Shown here: in pieces, positions 1 to 11,249 of the stretch
Numbering within the stretch: position 1 is the stretch's first letter
How the letters are laid out: every line of letters starts with the position of its first letter
Origin: Boswellia sacra
Taxonomy: Eukaryota; Streptophyta; Magnoliopsida; Sapindales; Burseraceae
Assembly: GCA_013180625.2 (NCBI GenBank)
Contig: SNVD02013879.1
Span: 1 to 64,000 of the forward strand
Direction of reading: 5' to 3'
DNA length: 64,000 nucleotides
The notes under the pieces: generated by a model
Database searches by the model: none
Told to the model about the DNA's origin: nothing
Seen by the model: only the letters and a program-made list of their open reading frames with translations
Position numbers and translations under genes: made by a program

Positions 1-229
1 AAAAGAGCAAAAACGAAACTAAAGACACAAAAAAGAGATAACAACACAATAGCAAACAAAAGTCAAAAACAAGTAAAAAATATAAAAACAAATGAGACAG
101 ATGGCAAAGAGAGATAAAACCTGATCAATTTGATGGGCTACGAAAGGAATCTCCTCGAGACACAAAAATCGATCATTATTACCTTATTTTATTTTTCTTT
201 TCTTTTCTTTTATTTATTTTGCAAAAACA

Positions 230-254
230 ATTGGGTTGCCCCCAATAAGCGCTT
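230..254 (-). other. Post-pol hairpin motif of family B element
   Basis: On the minus strand the motif AAGCGCTTATTGGG is followed by a short loop and CAACCCAAT, giving a 6-bp stem. The same motif occurs at 47804-47829 and 19176-19200 in the other two gypsy elements, always just after the pol region. Confidence 0.6.
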
Positions 255-828
255 GGTCTAACGTCCTCAGCACCGACTTTGTTCAATCATGCAGGGTCCA
301 ATCTCCACTGTGCTTCTCTAGTGGGCTGGATCCCGTTTTCCAAAAGAATGGTGACAAGCATAGGTATGGGCTGGGCCTTGGATGTTAGCAATCGACACCT
401 AATAGCTGTTGTGGTTTGTAAGTATGCGGCTGAGTCTTTGTGTATTCGTGCAAGGCACATTTATATATAATTGGTAAAGATAGTCATGTCTCACTCAAGA
501 ATCCATGCTTAAATGAATCTGGGAAGAAGCTAAGCTCCAAGCAGGCGGCTGTCAGCAAGAAGGAGAATTTCTCATTAGATAAAGTAAATTGAATGTACGA
601 AACATCATACCTATTTGTGGTTATTGCTATGCTCTCATCTAAGCTTGCACAGCTTCCTCCATTTCTTTGGACACTTGTATCAAAATTCCTGACTCATTGG
701 AATTTTCTGTCCCTATATGCTCACCAATAGCTACATCCAATCCATTCTTGCGAGTAACTCAAAATATTGTTGGACAAGAAATCAGTAAATGTTAACTACA
801 CACAAAAACAGGAATATTGAAACAGGGA

Positions 829-1410
829 TCATATTGTTGAAACGCGATCACCTTGCCATTCAAACACTAGGGTAAGAGTGCCATCATGAACATCAATCTT
901 GGTTCTAGCAGTTTTCGAGAATGGTCTCCCTATAAGAATCGGTGTTGGATTAGGAGATGTCTCATCCTCTATTTCAAGAATATAAAAGTCTGCTGGGAAA
1001 ACCAATTGATTCACCTGCACAAGCACATCTTCCACAACTCTTTTGGTATATGCATTAAAACGATCAGCAATTTGAATGATAATACCAATTTCCGCAAAAG
1101 GTCCAAGATTTAAGGAAGCGTAAGTAGAATATGGCATGACATTAATAGATGCTTCTAAATCTAACATAGCTCTTTCAAACTTGGTTTTACCAATGGTGCA
1201 TGGAATGGTGATCGTACCTGGATTTTTGCATTTCAGAGGAATTTTTCTTTGCAATACAGATGAAACATTTTCCCCCACACTTACTTTCTCATTTCCATTC
1301 AACTTTCTCTTGTTGGTGCATAACTCCTTGAGAAATTTTGTACGACAAGGTACTTGCTCGACAGCATCCAGAAGTGGTATATTTACCTCGATTTTGTGAG
1401 AAGTTTCCAA
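829..1410 (-). pseudogene. Gypsy protease region (pol fragment)
   Basis: This 193-codon frame matches the protease part of Athila-type polyproteins. An N-terminal linker ending in TIPCTIGKTKFERAMLDLEAS leads into the active-site region, and the C-terminal part contains the typical ILIGRPF motif. The catalytic D-[ST]-G/DLGAS site reads DLEAS, so glycine is replaced by glutamate and proteolysis is doubtful. The frame ends in altered sequence soon after the flap region. It corresponds to 46700-47210 in the second family-B element. It is a remnant of a retroelement polyprotein, not a host gene. Confidence 0.8.
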
Positions 1411-1720
1411 GATTTCTTGTTCTTGTTCCTCCTTCTTTGATTTTGCAAATCTGCTAGGAAATGGTGGAGGAGTAACATAAGAAGGAATTTGAGTTTAAAG
1501 ATCGACCTTAGAAGATGATGTGTTGTTCATGGTGGAAGTGGTGTCATCTCCTTCATCAATTTGTGATTTCTGTGTCAGGTTTTGGATACTTGCCCCAGTT
1601 TCCATTTGCTCTCCATTTCGAATTTGCTCTACACTTCGCAAGAGTACGCACAAGAATTCTCTCGCGATTGGAGACACCGCTTGAGCAGATATTTTTCTGA
1701 GTCTTGGCCCTCGAATTTGC

Positions 1721-2343
1721 TCATGCTAGTAGCCAATTGTCCCATTTGATTTGCCAGGTTTTGGATACTTGCCCCAGTTTCCTGCTGGAATTGCATTGTT
1801 TAGTGGCAAGTGCATTAACAATATCTTCGAGAGACATACCTGAGTTTTGTGAAGCTGGTTGCGGTGCTGGATGTGGCATTGGTGGTGGTTGCATTTGAAA
1901 TGGTTGCTGCACTCTAGGTTGATTGAAACTTTGTGGCCGATTTGGTATCACATTTGGAGTGATTGGTTGATGATTCCAGTAACTGAAATTATGTTGATCT
2001 TCCATCCAGCATTGTAAGTGCTAGAGAAAGGATCATACCATTGCCTCGTTTGTCCTGGAAATCCACCCATGGCATTGGCTTGGTCCATATATTCTTCTTG
2101 TAAAGTTGGATACATGTCGATTGGATGCTCCATCGCAGAATATATCCCACATTCATAAGATTTTTGCATATCTCCTACAGCCATGTTTTCCACAAGAGAG
2201 GTTAGCTCAGAAAGTTGTTGTTCAATGTTCGGAGTGCTTACCTCATTTACTCTCCATGGTACTTGTGGCTCAAATCCGCTACTGAATTGATAGAAGTTTA
2301 CTGCCATGTTGTCTAAACACAAACAATCAGAAAAGAAAAACAA
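1721..2343 (-). pseudogene. Gypsy gag C-terminal half, frameshifted
   Basis: Two overlapping frames (1948-2343 and 1721-2005) together encode the C-terminal gag segment of an Athila-type element. It begins with a start codon and a short Tyr/Phe-rich leader, then a leucine-rich segment, a decayed zinc knuckle (CGI..., with later Cys changed to Tyr), the conserved GGFPGQ motif and a Pro/Gln-rich tail. The N-terminal capsid domain is absent, as in the copy at 45809-46213. A frameshift near 1950-2000 separates the two parts. Confidence 0.75.
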
Positions 2344-2397
2344 AGAAAAATATGAATCAACAATGAAAACAAAATAACAAATCGATTAGAAAATCAA

Positions 2398-2415
2398 TCC
2401 CCGGCAACGGCGCCA
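2398..2415 (-). other. Primer binding site, tRNA-Asp
   Basis: The minus strand reads TGGCGCCGTTGCCGGGGA, complementary to the 3' end (with CCA) of plant tRNA-Asp(GTC). It sits 6 bases inside the LTR end, as expected for first-strand priming. Confidence 0.9.
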
Positions 2416-2421
2416 AAAACT

Positions 2422-3831
2422 TGATGCGTTCGAAACTAGCAAGTATACTAGTCGCACAAGTAATAAAGTGATAAGTAAGATATCGTTCCCACGAGGATTG
2501 ATTCTAATTGAATTTGTTATTCGAAAGCAAAACAGAATAAAATGGGGGGTTTTGTTGATTGATTAACTAAACTGAAATAAAGCAAATAAAGAATAATACA
2601 ATGCAAAGTTAAATCAAATGAGAGATACACAATGAAAGAAATCTGGTTAAGGGATATTCTCTACCACAAGATATGGATTTGCGAATTAATCGTAGAATTG
2701 TCATCCAATTACAGCATTGAAGTTATCAACCGTAGATAACAACAAGCTCTGTTATCCCAATCTTTCCTTACTTTGTTGTTAAATAAAACAAGCTCTTTAT
2801 TTAATCTCTATCCATTAAACAACCTAGAACAAGCTCTCTAAGTTTAATTCAATAGAAGCATTACGATGAGAAAGATAGGTTGATCTAAGCAATAATCACA
2901 CAAGTTCGGATTATTTAACCTAGGTTGTATTTTCCAATTGCAATCTCTGATCACAATTTTGCTACTAATGATTGGAAATTCATGACAATTACGGATCAAG
3001 ATTTCTAATCTAGCAATAGACAACAACAGATTATATTCAGTTGGCCATTCCAAATACAATCAGTAAGCAATCATAAGCATTAGATATGGGAAAATACAAG
3101 CAACTTCAATTAGAGAATTGGATAACAATTTCTTACACAATCAACTCACAAAAACCATATCAAGGGCTTTGAAATCACCCTCAACCAATTCAGATTCAGT
3201 TACACATGTTTAAGAACGTGGTAAATACAATACAACATGGAGACATTCCAGAAAATGAAAGGGAAGGGAAAAACTTAGCAAATTTGATGTAATTCTCTTT
3301 GGATTGTAGTTCTTCCTCTTTCCAAGCTTCCTTTCTCCTTCAAGAACTCCAAGAGATGAAAGAATTCCAGAGCTGCAGCCTCCACCACGTTCTCCCCTCT
3401 TCAAGTTATGAAAATAAAACCCTAAAATGTGTTTAAATACTCTGCTACAGTGACTTGCTACAGTGCCCCGTATTATACATGCTACAGTGACTTGTGGAAT
3501 TATATTTCTATACATCTCACACTGTTTTGATTACAACTTTTGGTACACTGAATGGATTTATAAACCGTAAATTTCTCCAGAAAATAGACTTCGAGAGCTT
3601 TCCAACGGTATATAATATGTCATCGGGTTCATTGTATATCAATACAATTAAATCCGAGAAGATCACTGACTAGCAGAGGTGAAAATGAAGGGTTTTACTC
3701 CATTTTTGTGCAAGTTGCTCCAAAACTCCTACAAACATCAAAACCACACAAAAACATAAAAATACCAAGGAATATAGCAAAGAAACATGGACGAATTGAT
3801 ATAAAAGTAATACATAAATAGACACCTATCA
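2422..3831 (-). repeat. 5' LTR of family B gypsy element
   Basis: About 1.41 kb, starting TGATAGGTG and ending CGCATCA on the minus strand. It matches the LTR pair at 44275-45695 and 52063-53485 along its whole length with scattered substitutions. One copy only is in the window, so the target duplication cannot be tested. Confidence 0.92.
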
Positions 3832-4389
3832 CAAACAATAGTCGTAAGGATGAGACGCTGCATCCTTGGAAACAGTGATCGGCTTCTTTTTCTGAAGAGT
3901 TGATAAACCCTTCTCACCCATGTGACCGAGCCTTTTATGCCACAAATCCAGAGGTACCATGTGCTCTGCTACATGAAGGCTCTCTCCGTTTATCTTTACA
4001 TGAGTTCTATAAAGATTGTCACATAATTTACCTCGAGCAACCACCATGACCCCTTTCAACATCTTCCATGTACCATTGGTGAAGCAGCTCTCATAACCTT
4101 GTTGATCAAAGGCTTTTATCGAGAGCAAGTTGAGTCGAAGATTTGGTACATGACGAACGTCCTTCAAAGTTATTTTGCATCCGACGTTCGTTTGGAATTG
4201 AATATCACCAATTCCCATAATTTTGGCGGTGCTGTTGTTTCCCATCTTCACTATCACAAAGTCTCCTGCTTTGTATGTGGTGAAGATCTCTTTGCAAGGA
4301 GTGACGTGGCAGGAAGCTGCTGTGTCTATTACCCATTCTACTCCTTGGTCTGCTGTGTGGAAGCATGTCTCTTCTACACAAATGGTCAC
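3832..4389 (-). pseudogene. Copia protease and GAG-pre-integrase, truncated
   Basis: The frame follows gag of the same element. The protease active site reads WVIDTAASCHVTP, where the family normally has D-[ST]-G-A-S, so the glycine is lost. The pre-integrase zinc domain begins at LWHKRLGHMGEKGL, and the frame is then cut by the gypsy LTR; its last few codons belong to the inserted LTR. Integrase, reverse transcriptase and RNase H are not in the window. The catalytic change and the interruption together mean this copy is dead. Confidence 0.88.
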
Positions 4390-4449
4390 ATCTTCTACAA
4401 TGGTGACTCGTGGTTCTTCGAAGCTTTGTGCTTGTGAACTCTCCTGGTT

Positions 4450-5226
4450 CTACTTCTGAAGACTGCGACAATTTTTTTTCATGTGACCCTCTTTGCCACA
4501 GTGATAGCATTTGTAGGTGGGTCTCCGCCCATTTGTTGACCTGCCCCTTCTGTTTGTCGATCTGCCTCTGCTTTTACTTCTACCTCTTCTCCAGTCTTCA
4601 CCTCGAGACTGTCTTCCTCGATTCTCCATGATGTAGGCTTCATCTTGACTGGTGCCTACATCTTTTCTTCTTGCCTCCTCGTTCATCAAGGCATCCTTAA
4701 CCATTGACAAGGTAAGTTTGCCTCCGGGTGCTGAATTACTGATGAAGACCACTAACGTCTCCCATGAATCTGGAAGGAAACTTAGAAGTAGAAGGGCTTG
4801 TTCTTCATCTCCAAGCTGTAACTCGACTGCTGTCAATTGATTCACCAAGTTCTGGAGCTCACTTGTATGTTCTGCTACAGGAGTTCCACTCCGCAACTTC
4901 AAGTTTACAAGCCGTCTCATCAGGATGGCTTTGTTCCGTGCTGACTTGGCTTGATACATACTCTCTAATTTTGTCCATAGAGAATATGCATCTGTTTCCT
5001 TGGCTACATGGTGGAAGACACTGTGGTCGATCCATTGTCTGATCTGACCGATGCATTTTCTATTAATTTTCTTCCACTCTGCCTCTTTTTCTGTCTCAGG
5101 TCTCTGCCCTTGAAATTCTATAGGATCATATAGATCCTTGCAACTAAGGAGATCCTCCATCCTGGGCCTCCATAGTGTGTAATTGGTAGCAGTCAATTTA
5201 ATCATGGCTCTGGATGATTCTTCCAT
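4450..5226 (-). CDS. Copia gag protein, intact frame
   Basis: A 258-codon open frame with the organisation of Copia gag. The N-terminal LTATNYTLWRPRMEDLL segment and the central UBN2-type helical region with LLLSFLPDSWETLV are followed by an Arg/Ser-rich basic stretch and one zinc knuckle, CYHCGKEGHMKKNC (C-x2-C-x4-H-x4-C), near residues 240-253. Such proteins assemble cytoplasmic particles that package element RNA. The frame stops just before the protease frame, so the two are separated by a stop or frameshift here. It is retrotransposon sequence, not a host gene, and the element as a whole is defective. Confidence 0.88.
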   Translation of the reverse strand: MEESSRAMIKLTATNYTLWRPRMEDLLSCKDLYDPIEFQGQRPETEKEAEWKKINRKCIGQIRQWIDHSVFHHVAKETDAYSLWTKLESMYQAKSARNKAILMRRLVNLKLRSGTPVAEHTSELQNLVNQLTAVELQLGDEEQALLLLSFLPDSWETLVVFISNSAPGGKLTLSMVKDALMNEEARRKDVGTSQDEAYIMENRGRQSRGEDWRRGRSKSRGRSTNRRGRSTNGRRPTYKCYHCGKEGHMKKNCRSLQK

Positions 5227-5887
5227 TTTAGAATAATTAATTCACTAAAATTAAAATTGAATTTCAAAAATCTGAGCCCACCGGTGCGTCCAGAATGGTC
5301 AAAAATGGTGGAATAGCCTCTTCCGGGGCTTAAAAATTCTTTTTATGCAATAAATACGAAGCTTGGAAATTCTAAAGACTAAACTGAAATTTCTTAAGGG
5401 CTAAACTAAAATTTCAGAAACTAAGGGGGGGCATAATCATTCACCAGAATTATAGGGGTAAACGAAGTTTCCTAAGGACTTGAATGTAAATTTTAGAAAC
5501 TCAAGGGGTCAACAGTAATTACCCAAAAATACAGGGGCCAAACTTAATTTCAAAAAGATATGCTGACGTGGCATAAGTGCGCTGACGTGGCGGATTGCGT
5601 GGTGCTGACGTGGGTCGTCTTCAACCTTGAGACGCGCATGCAGCGCGTGAGGCGAGTGAAGCCCACTCGCAATGCAGGCTGGTGGGGAGTGCGGCGCGTG
5701 CGGCTTCTCTAGACGTCGGATCTATCGCCGTAAAATTGCAGAATGATCAGCACGATGTCACGAACACACTGGACACTTCAAATTCGGAATTCAAACACTT
5801 TCCGAAAATTCAAAATTTTCCAGAAACAAGGGACGAATTTTCTTTGAATTTTTTCTCTCTGTTCTGACGTTCCAGGAGCTCAACGAG
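5227..5887 (-). other. Copia leader region
   Basis: Untranslated stretch between primer site and gag. It includes a locally GC-rich block at about 5565-5720 with repeated GCTGACGTGG and GCGCG words. I see no further gene. Confidence 0.6.
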
Positions 5888-5899
5888 GCTTTGATACCA
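5888..5899 (-). other. Primer binding site, initiator tRNA-Met
   Basis: The minus strand reads TGGTATCAAAGC, one base different from the usual TGGTATCAGAGC of plant Copia elements, and is placed two bases inside the LTR. Confidence 0.8.
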
Positions 5900-5901
5900 C
5901 T

Positions 5902-6314
5902 TGTTGGGGATGCAATGCAAACTCAGAACAGAATTTGGCAGAAAATTAACTTGTATTAAGAGAGAAAATTCATATACAAGATTTACACAAAAACTCCCCT
6001 AAATTAATCCTGGAGCTCTCCTGGCTCTCTCACACTCTCAGAACTCTCTGGTTCTGAAATCTTAACTCTCTCTGGAGTCACTCTGAATTACAAATAAGGC
6101 AGAATTCGTCCCATATTTATAGGGAAAATTTTGTATATAATTTCAAACAAGTTAGGCCACCTAACTTTGACTACCTCCATTGGAGGTGCCTAACTTTGAC
6201 AATCCCAGCCTCCCTTTGACATGGGAGAAACCTTCTAGAAGCTCATCAATTCTTAGCAAGAAAAGTTAAGAATATGAAATAACACACATTTAATCACGGC
6301 GGAATATCCTGCCA
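5902..6314 (-). repeat. 5' LTR of Copia element
   Basis: The sequence beside the primer site starts TGTTGGGGATGC on the plus strand. The outer end is estimated at CCTGCCA by the TG...CA rule. No second LTR is in the window to confirm it. Confidence 0.55.
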
Positions 6315-7254
6315 TATAATCTATGTATTTTCATTTTTTTTTGGCTAGCATTGTGACTGGAATAAGAAAATATTATTATAATTAATAAAATCAAAGGACA
6401 AAAATGGATGCAAGAGGTTTATTATTTGGTTATTTTTATTATAGTTGATTTTTGGGAATTGATAATTTAATAATTTTAGGGAATGTGGTCTTTTTATTTA
6501 TTCTATAACTCCCTAGGTATGACATTTAATTTGATCATTAACAAAATTTTAGAACATTCTCCCTTTCAAGAAGTCTACTTTCCAGTCGAGTACCTGCTTC
6601 GTCAACCCCTGTCTCATTTCTTGATTTCTTGTTTATGTCTATTATGAATTCATTAAAAAGAAAAAAGAAAAAAAAATTTTGTTTCTTAATCAATTTGGGT
6701 TTTGTTTTTAAGAAAAAAAAATTGTACGTAACGACCGACATTAAATCTAATAGGGAAATTCTATTAAACTTTCACGCAAGATTTTTAATCTTATTGGCTT
6801 GTAAATAAATGTAAATTATAATATATTAGCTAATTTCTTTTGCAATGTAAGAGAATAGTTCAAAAATATGGACGGATGGGTTGGGAAAGGAACAAAATGC
6901 TATTTTATTTGCAAGATATTTCGAAGACGGACATTCAACCGGCTGATTTGGGTAATCCTTTTACTTTTTATGGCACATAAATTGAAGACGAATAAAATAA
7001 TTCCTTTGCAAAGTGATCTACTCTTCAAATATTTTCATGTCATGACTCTTTTGAGTGAAAAATGACCTCTAAACCCCTTACAATTCAACGAATTCATTTT
7101 TATTTCCCTTCCTCCATAACCAATACGTATCATCAAATCTTTCCCATTCGAAGCCTCTTTGGTGACGCATACACATCGTAAAGTCTTCCCCATTAGATGG
7201 ACAAAGGTAGACGATGACGAGTGTCAGGTTTTGCACTTGACACTCGATAAGCCT

Positions 7255-7480
7255 AAATGAATACATAAAAGCCAATAGAAAGTATTCGACACATAAATCT
7301 GATAATATTTCACACCTTTCGTTTACTATCAGATGGTGTCCGACAGTGTGCTCGACACTTTACATCATGTGTCGAGTTTCGTCGATTATGTAAATCTGAG
7401 AGTATTTGACACCTCTCTTTCACTATCAAATGGTGTTTGACAGTGTCTTCGACACTTGACAATGACAAAAAAGATTGTCG
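7255..7480. repeat. Imperfect direct repeats rich in TCGACAC words
   Basis: Two copies of roughly 95 bp (about 7288-7376 and 7388-7480) share the order TCTGA-tATTt-ACACCT-TTACTATCA-ATGGTGT-GACAGTGT-TCGACACTT. A 28-bp word at 7255-7282 recurs at 7806-7833. Confidence 0.6.
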
Positions 7481-7850
7481 AGTTGTCACCTTCCGCACCA
7501 AAGAACCTAGATTTTCTGGAAAAAATTCTATTTTTTTTACATGAAACTACTCAAATCACTACAACAAAGCTCAGCTCATTTTTTCAAAGCTAATATCTTG
7601 TTTTTAAGACAACAAATATGTGACAAACTATGTATAAAATGACATGTGTTATGTAAAACAGTGGTGTGTAAGAATGAAGAAGAAATGAAGAAAAAGCATT
7701 GACATAATTTCGCAGTCAAAAGGGTCACGGCATCAAAATTTTCAAGAAGTGGGTCACTTTTCAAAAGGGACCCTTAATTTGATTATTTTTTGAATTTTCC
7801 CTAAAATGAATACATAAAAGCAAATAGAAAGTGATGCATTAATTGTGTGC

Positions 7851-7857
7851 GTTGTTG

Positions 7858-7889
<32 letters not shown>
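7851..7889. repeat. Trinucleotide microsatellite (GTT)n(TTA)n
   Basis: Uninterrupted GTT units followed by about ten TTA/ATT units. Confidence 0.9.
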
Positions 7890-8865
7890 TTGTTAATTCC
7901 ATCTTTCCGCATATGAACAACACTTTCGTTTCCATTCTTGTACTTCACTTGTTTTTCTATTCATCCATATAAGAATTTTCTCAATTTTTCATTTGAAAAA
8001 AGTGGTATAGGATTCCAAACTAAAGAAAAAAGTATTTGAGATAAAAACAGTGGTAGACCCAGGAATTTATGAGAGAGAGGACACCTTAAATATTTTAACA
8101 TTTATAATTTACTTGATAAAACTTAATAAAAGAGAATTTATTAAAAAAATAATAAAAGTATATAAAGATAAGAGGACATTAAAATTATAATGATTTAAAA
8201 TTATAATTTATAAAGAGTGTTAGTTTTTTTTTAGCTTGATGCCAATAAAAAAGTAGATTTTCTTTCAAAAGTTTTCTTTGTAATTATTCGAAGAAGATTA
8301 TTTTATAATATATTATGTTTTGCTCAAAAAGGCTATATATAAATGAAATAAAATAAAAATATCTCATACATAATTTTTAATGATATTTAATTTTATTAAA
8401 ATTATAAAAAAGATTTAGCTATTATTGTTCATCAAAATTTTCAAATTTATACTCTTCTTGTAACAATTAATTAATTTTTTAAGACTATAAAAGAAAACAT
8501 AAAGAGAAACATATAATTTATGTCGAACTCAATAAATAAGAAATATAAAATATAAAATTCTTAAATGAATAAAAATAGTAAAAATTAATTAAATTGTTAT
8601 ATAAACTTATGTTGTTGTTTGGATTAAAGTCACTTATACGTAAAAGAGTTGAGAAAATAAAAAAATAATGTAAAACTTAAAATTCATTAAGTTTTTTAAA
8701 AAAATGGTATAAAAGTGATTATATAAAATAAGAGGACTATGATAATTTTCAACCCCTTGAGTCCCTATGCAGGTCCGCCACCGGATAAAACTAAGCCACG
8801 CTTCTTCATTGACTTGGAGATGGTTTATATACATATCATGAAAAGGATAAATAATGCTTGTAGTG

Positions 8866-9003
8866 GCCGGATCAGCCAGCCATGCTTGAGTGACGGGCGA
8901 GTTCGCCAACTAGCTGTGCTTGCACGTGAGGTGAGTGATGGGCGAGTCGGGCCGCCGGCTATGCTTGAATGTGAGGTGAGTCATAGGCGAGCTAGCTAGC
9001 CAA
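8866..9003. repeat. GC-richer degenerate tandem repeat, about 55 bp period
   Basis: Three units carry the series GCTATGCTTG, TGAGGTGAGTGA and GGGCGAG with variation. The block stands out from its AT-rich surroundings. Confidence 0.6.
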
Positions 9004-11241
9004 AAGCCCTTTATATACGACGAGAAGTGGACGTGTCAGTTGCATGTGGGCTGCATGAAATGAGTGAAGGATGACAGTGTGCCGCGGGAATATGTATACC
9101 ATTGTTGCTGTGTGGGCTTCATATTATGACTTGATTTTTTCTTTATCTTGCTGTCATGCATTATGACTTGCTACGCATGATATTGGCTTATCACAAGCGT
9201 GGTTGTGTTTGCAGGAACTGGAGATCGAGGCAAGGTTAAGGGACGGCTAGGCAGATTCCGTTGGCATCAAGCTGTGGTCGCTTTCCAGCGATCCCTTCAA
9301 GTGACTACCAAGCAACCATTCGATGACTCTCCATCAGTTTCTGCTTTCCTCTTCAACTACTCATTCCCTTCTGCAACAGCTACGTATATTTAGGAAATAG
9401 TTAATTGATAGAAAAACTCAATCTACATATCTGATGATGAATTAACCTGCATCCTCTAGGACCTTTTGTTCCTGTGAAACAGTAAATAAAAAAAAAAGAA
9501 AAATTAAACTCAACATAAACCTGGCTGACATGCAAGGTATATACGATTTCCATGACAGTTTAGCAAAGAGAAAGAGAGAGCACATACCGGGATGCTTCTG
9601 CCGTGGGGACCCAGAACGCCACTAATCGGACTAGTGTAAGACCCAAATTCTTTGTTGCCTCTAACCATATTATTGGATTCATAGTTCTTGCTTAGAGTTA
9701 AGAACTATGAAAAAGATATTCGAGAGCAAAGAACCATCTTGGTTTACAGAGAATTTGATTTTGTTGGATCTGGATGAGTAACAACGGTGACATTCAACCT
9801 GAATTTATACGGCCATTCCGACGTAGTGCCATTAAAGGAAGATAATCAAATCACATCTTTCTAGATTTTGGAGAAATCTTCTTTAGATGCATTCATAGGA
9901 AATGCTCCTCCGGTGACACCTAGTAGTATCATACAGTAGACCATCGCCGATAAGTGTTTGAATAACCTTTAATTTGATCATTTTACTAAACTACTAATCT
10001 TTCGATAAGGAAGAATAATTTAAATGAGATTTATAATCCAAACCTTGATCGTATCAATCATTTGATTAAACATTATAATATTTACTTTTATCACTTGTTT
10101 GAAAATAAATTTAATTTGTATTTTGTAATGGTATCCCAAAATGAATGAGTTTTCTTTCAAGCGATTTAAAAATTGTATTTCTGATAATCTATGATTTTTG
10201 GTTTTTCCTAGCAGTTAGTTTAGTTGAACAAACTTCTTTAAATTATGAGTCCATTTTGAGACACTATTGGGGTTCATCCATGGCTTCAGGAATGTAATGA
10301 TTGCATAGGATTATTGCCTTCCATTTAATAGATTTCAAGAATTTAAATATTGCATTTGTAAAGTAGATTTTTTTATTATTGCAATATTAAATGCATTATA
10401 TTAACTTTTATATTCTATTTATAATGTTGCATTGCACCTTTTTTATACAACTTAATTATCTCAGACATAAATAGCTTTTAAGGTTTACCTCATACATTAT
10501 ACTTTTAAGCTTTATTCTAACAAGTAATCCCAACAAAGCATATTATGCGTCTAAACTTGGCAAACTTTTGATTAATAATATGATTATTTTTTTAGGAAGT
10601 CAGACTCATTTATTAATGCGAATATATATAAATGACATGGTCGCCAGATTGTATTAAATGTTTAATATTTTTGAATTCACTATACATTCAAACTTAATAT
10701 ACAAATTCTTGAATAAAAATTAACATATTATGACTTTTTCTCGTGGATATAAAATCCATCCTGTTTCATTAAATTGATGACTTTTTAATTTATTAAAGTT
10801 TTTAATGAATATGATAAGTTGAATAAATAATTAAGATGCAGTGGAGTCCCATTAATAGCACATGAAAGTTAATAAAGTGAATTTAATATTACAATAACAA
10901 AAAAATAATACTACACTTATAAAATTTATATACAAAGTTAGTTTACAAAATTGATATGACATCAAGTAAATGAAATGATTGATATAAAAAATCAATATAA
11001 TAAATACTGATGAGCCAAGTGTCACTGAATGAGTGGTGTTTTATTAACTTTGTATATATATTTTGTAAGTGGTGTTTTATTAACTTTGTATATATACTTT
11101 GTAAATATAGCATACCACTAAAAAAAATTTGCTTAGCAGGTAATTTGTTTCAAATATTGAAATTATTAAATGCAAGGCAACAATCCTGTGCAATCGATCA
11201 TCAGATTCCTTAGGCCTTAACCTATGGACTTGCAAAAAATT
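9004..11241. other. Intergenic stretch, no gene recognised
   Basis: A 64-codon frame at 9199-9393 resembles no protein I know. From about 9960 the sequence is very AT-rich without structure that I can name. A direct repeat containing TGGTGTTTTATTAACTTTG is at about 11034-11100. Confidence 0.55.
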
Positions 11242-11249
11242 GTGTCCAA

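Larger units (their letters stand above)
1..3831 (-). mobile_element. Ty3-gypsy (Athila/Tat-type) element, family B, 5' part
   Basis: The minus strand reads LTR, tRNA-Asp primer site, gag C-terminal half, protease region, then the post-pol hairpin motif, and runs off the left edge. The stretch from 230 to 3831 is a reverse-complement relative of the element at 44275-53485, with the same LTR and the same missing parts. Its LTR end at 3831 interrupts a Copia protease/pre-integrase frame, so this element is the younger insertion. The 3' part, where LOG would be expected, lies outside the window. Confidence 0.9.
3832..6314 (-). mobile_element. Ty1-Copia element, 5' part, interrupted
   Basis: On the minus strand: LTR, initiator-Met primer site, GC-rich leader, intact gag, then protease and pre-integrase, cut at 3831 by the gypsy insertion. 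The rest of pol must lie to the left of the window beyond that gypsy element. The right LTR border (about 6314) is an estimate from a terminal TG on the minus strand. Confidence 0.85.
6315..8865. other. AT-rich intergenic stretch, no gene seen
   Basis: Short open frames only, none with recognisable motifs. It contains small repeats listed separately and many A/T runs. Confidence 0.6.

Noticed and set aside
7851..7889. CRISPR-like or regulatory repeat
   Set aside because: Plain trinucleotide microsatellite without spacers; CRISPR arrays are not expected in plant nuclear DNA.
9199..9393. 64-codon plus-strand frame
   Set aside because: Basic composition only; no motif or homologue known to me.
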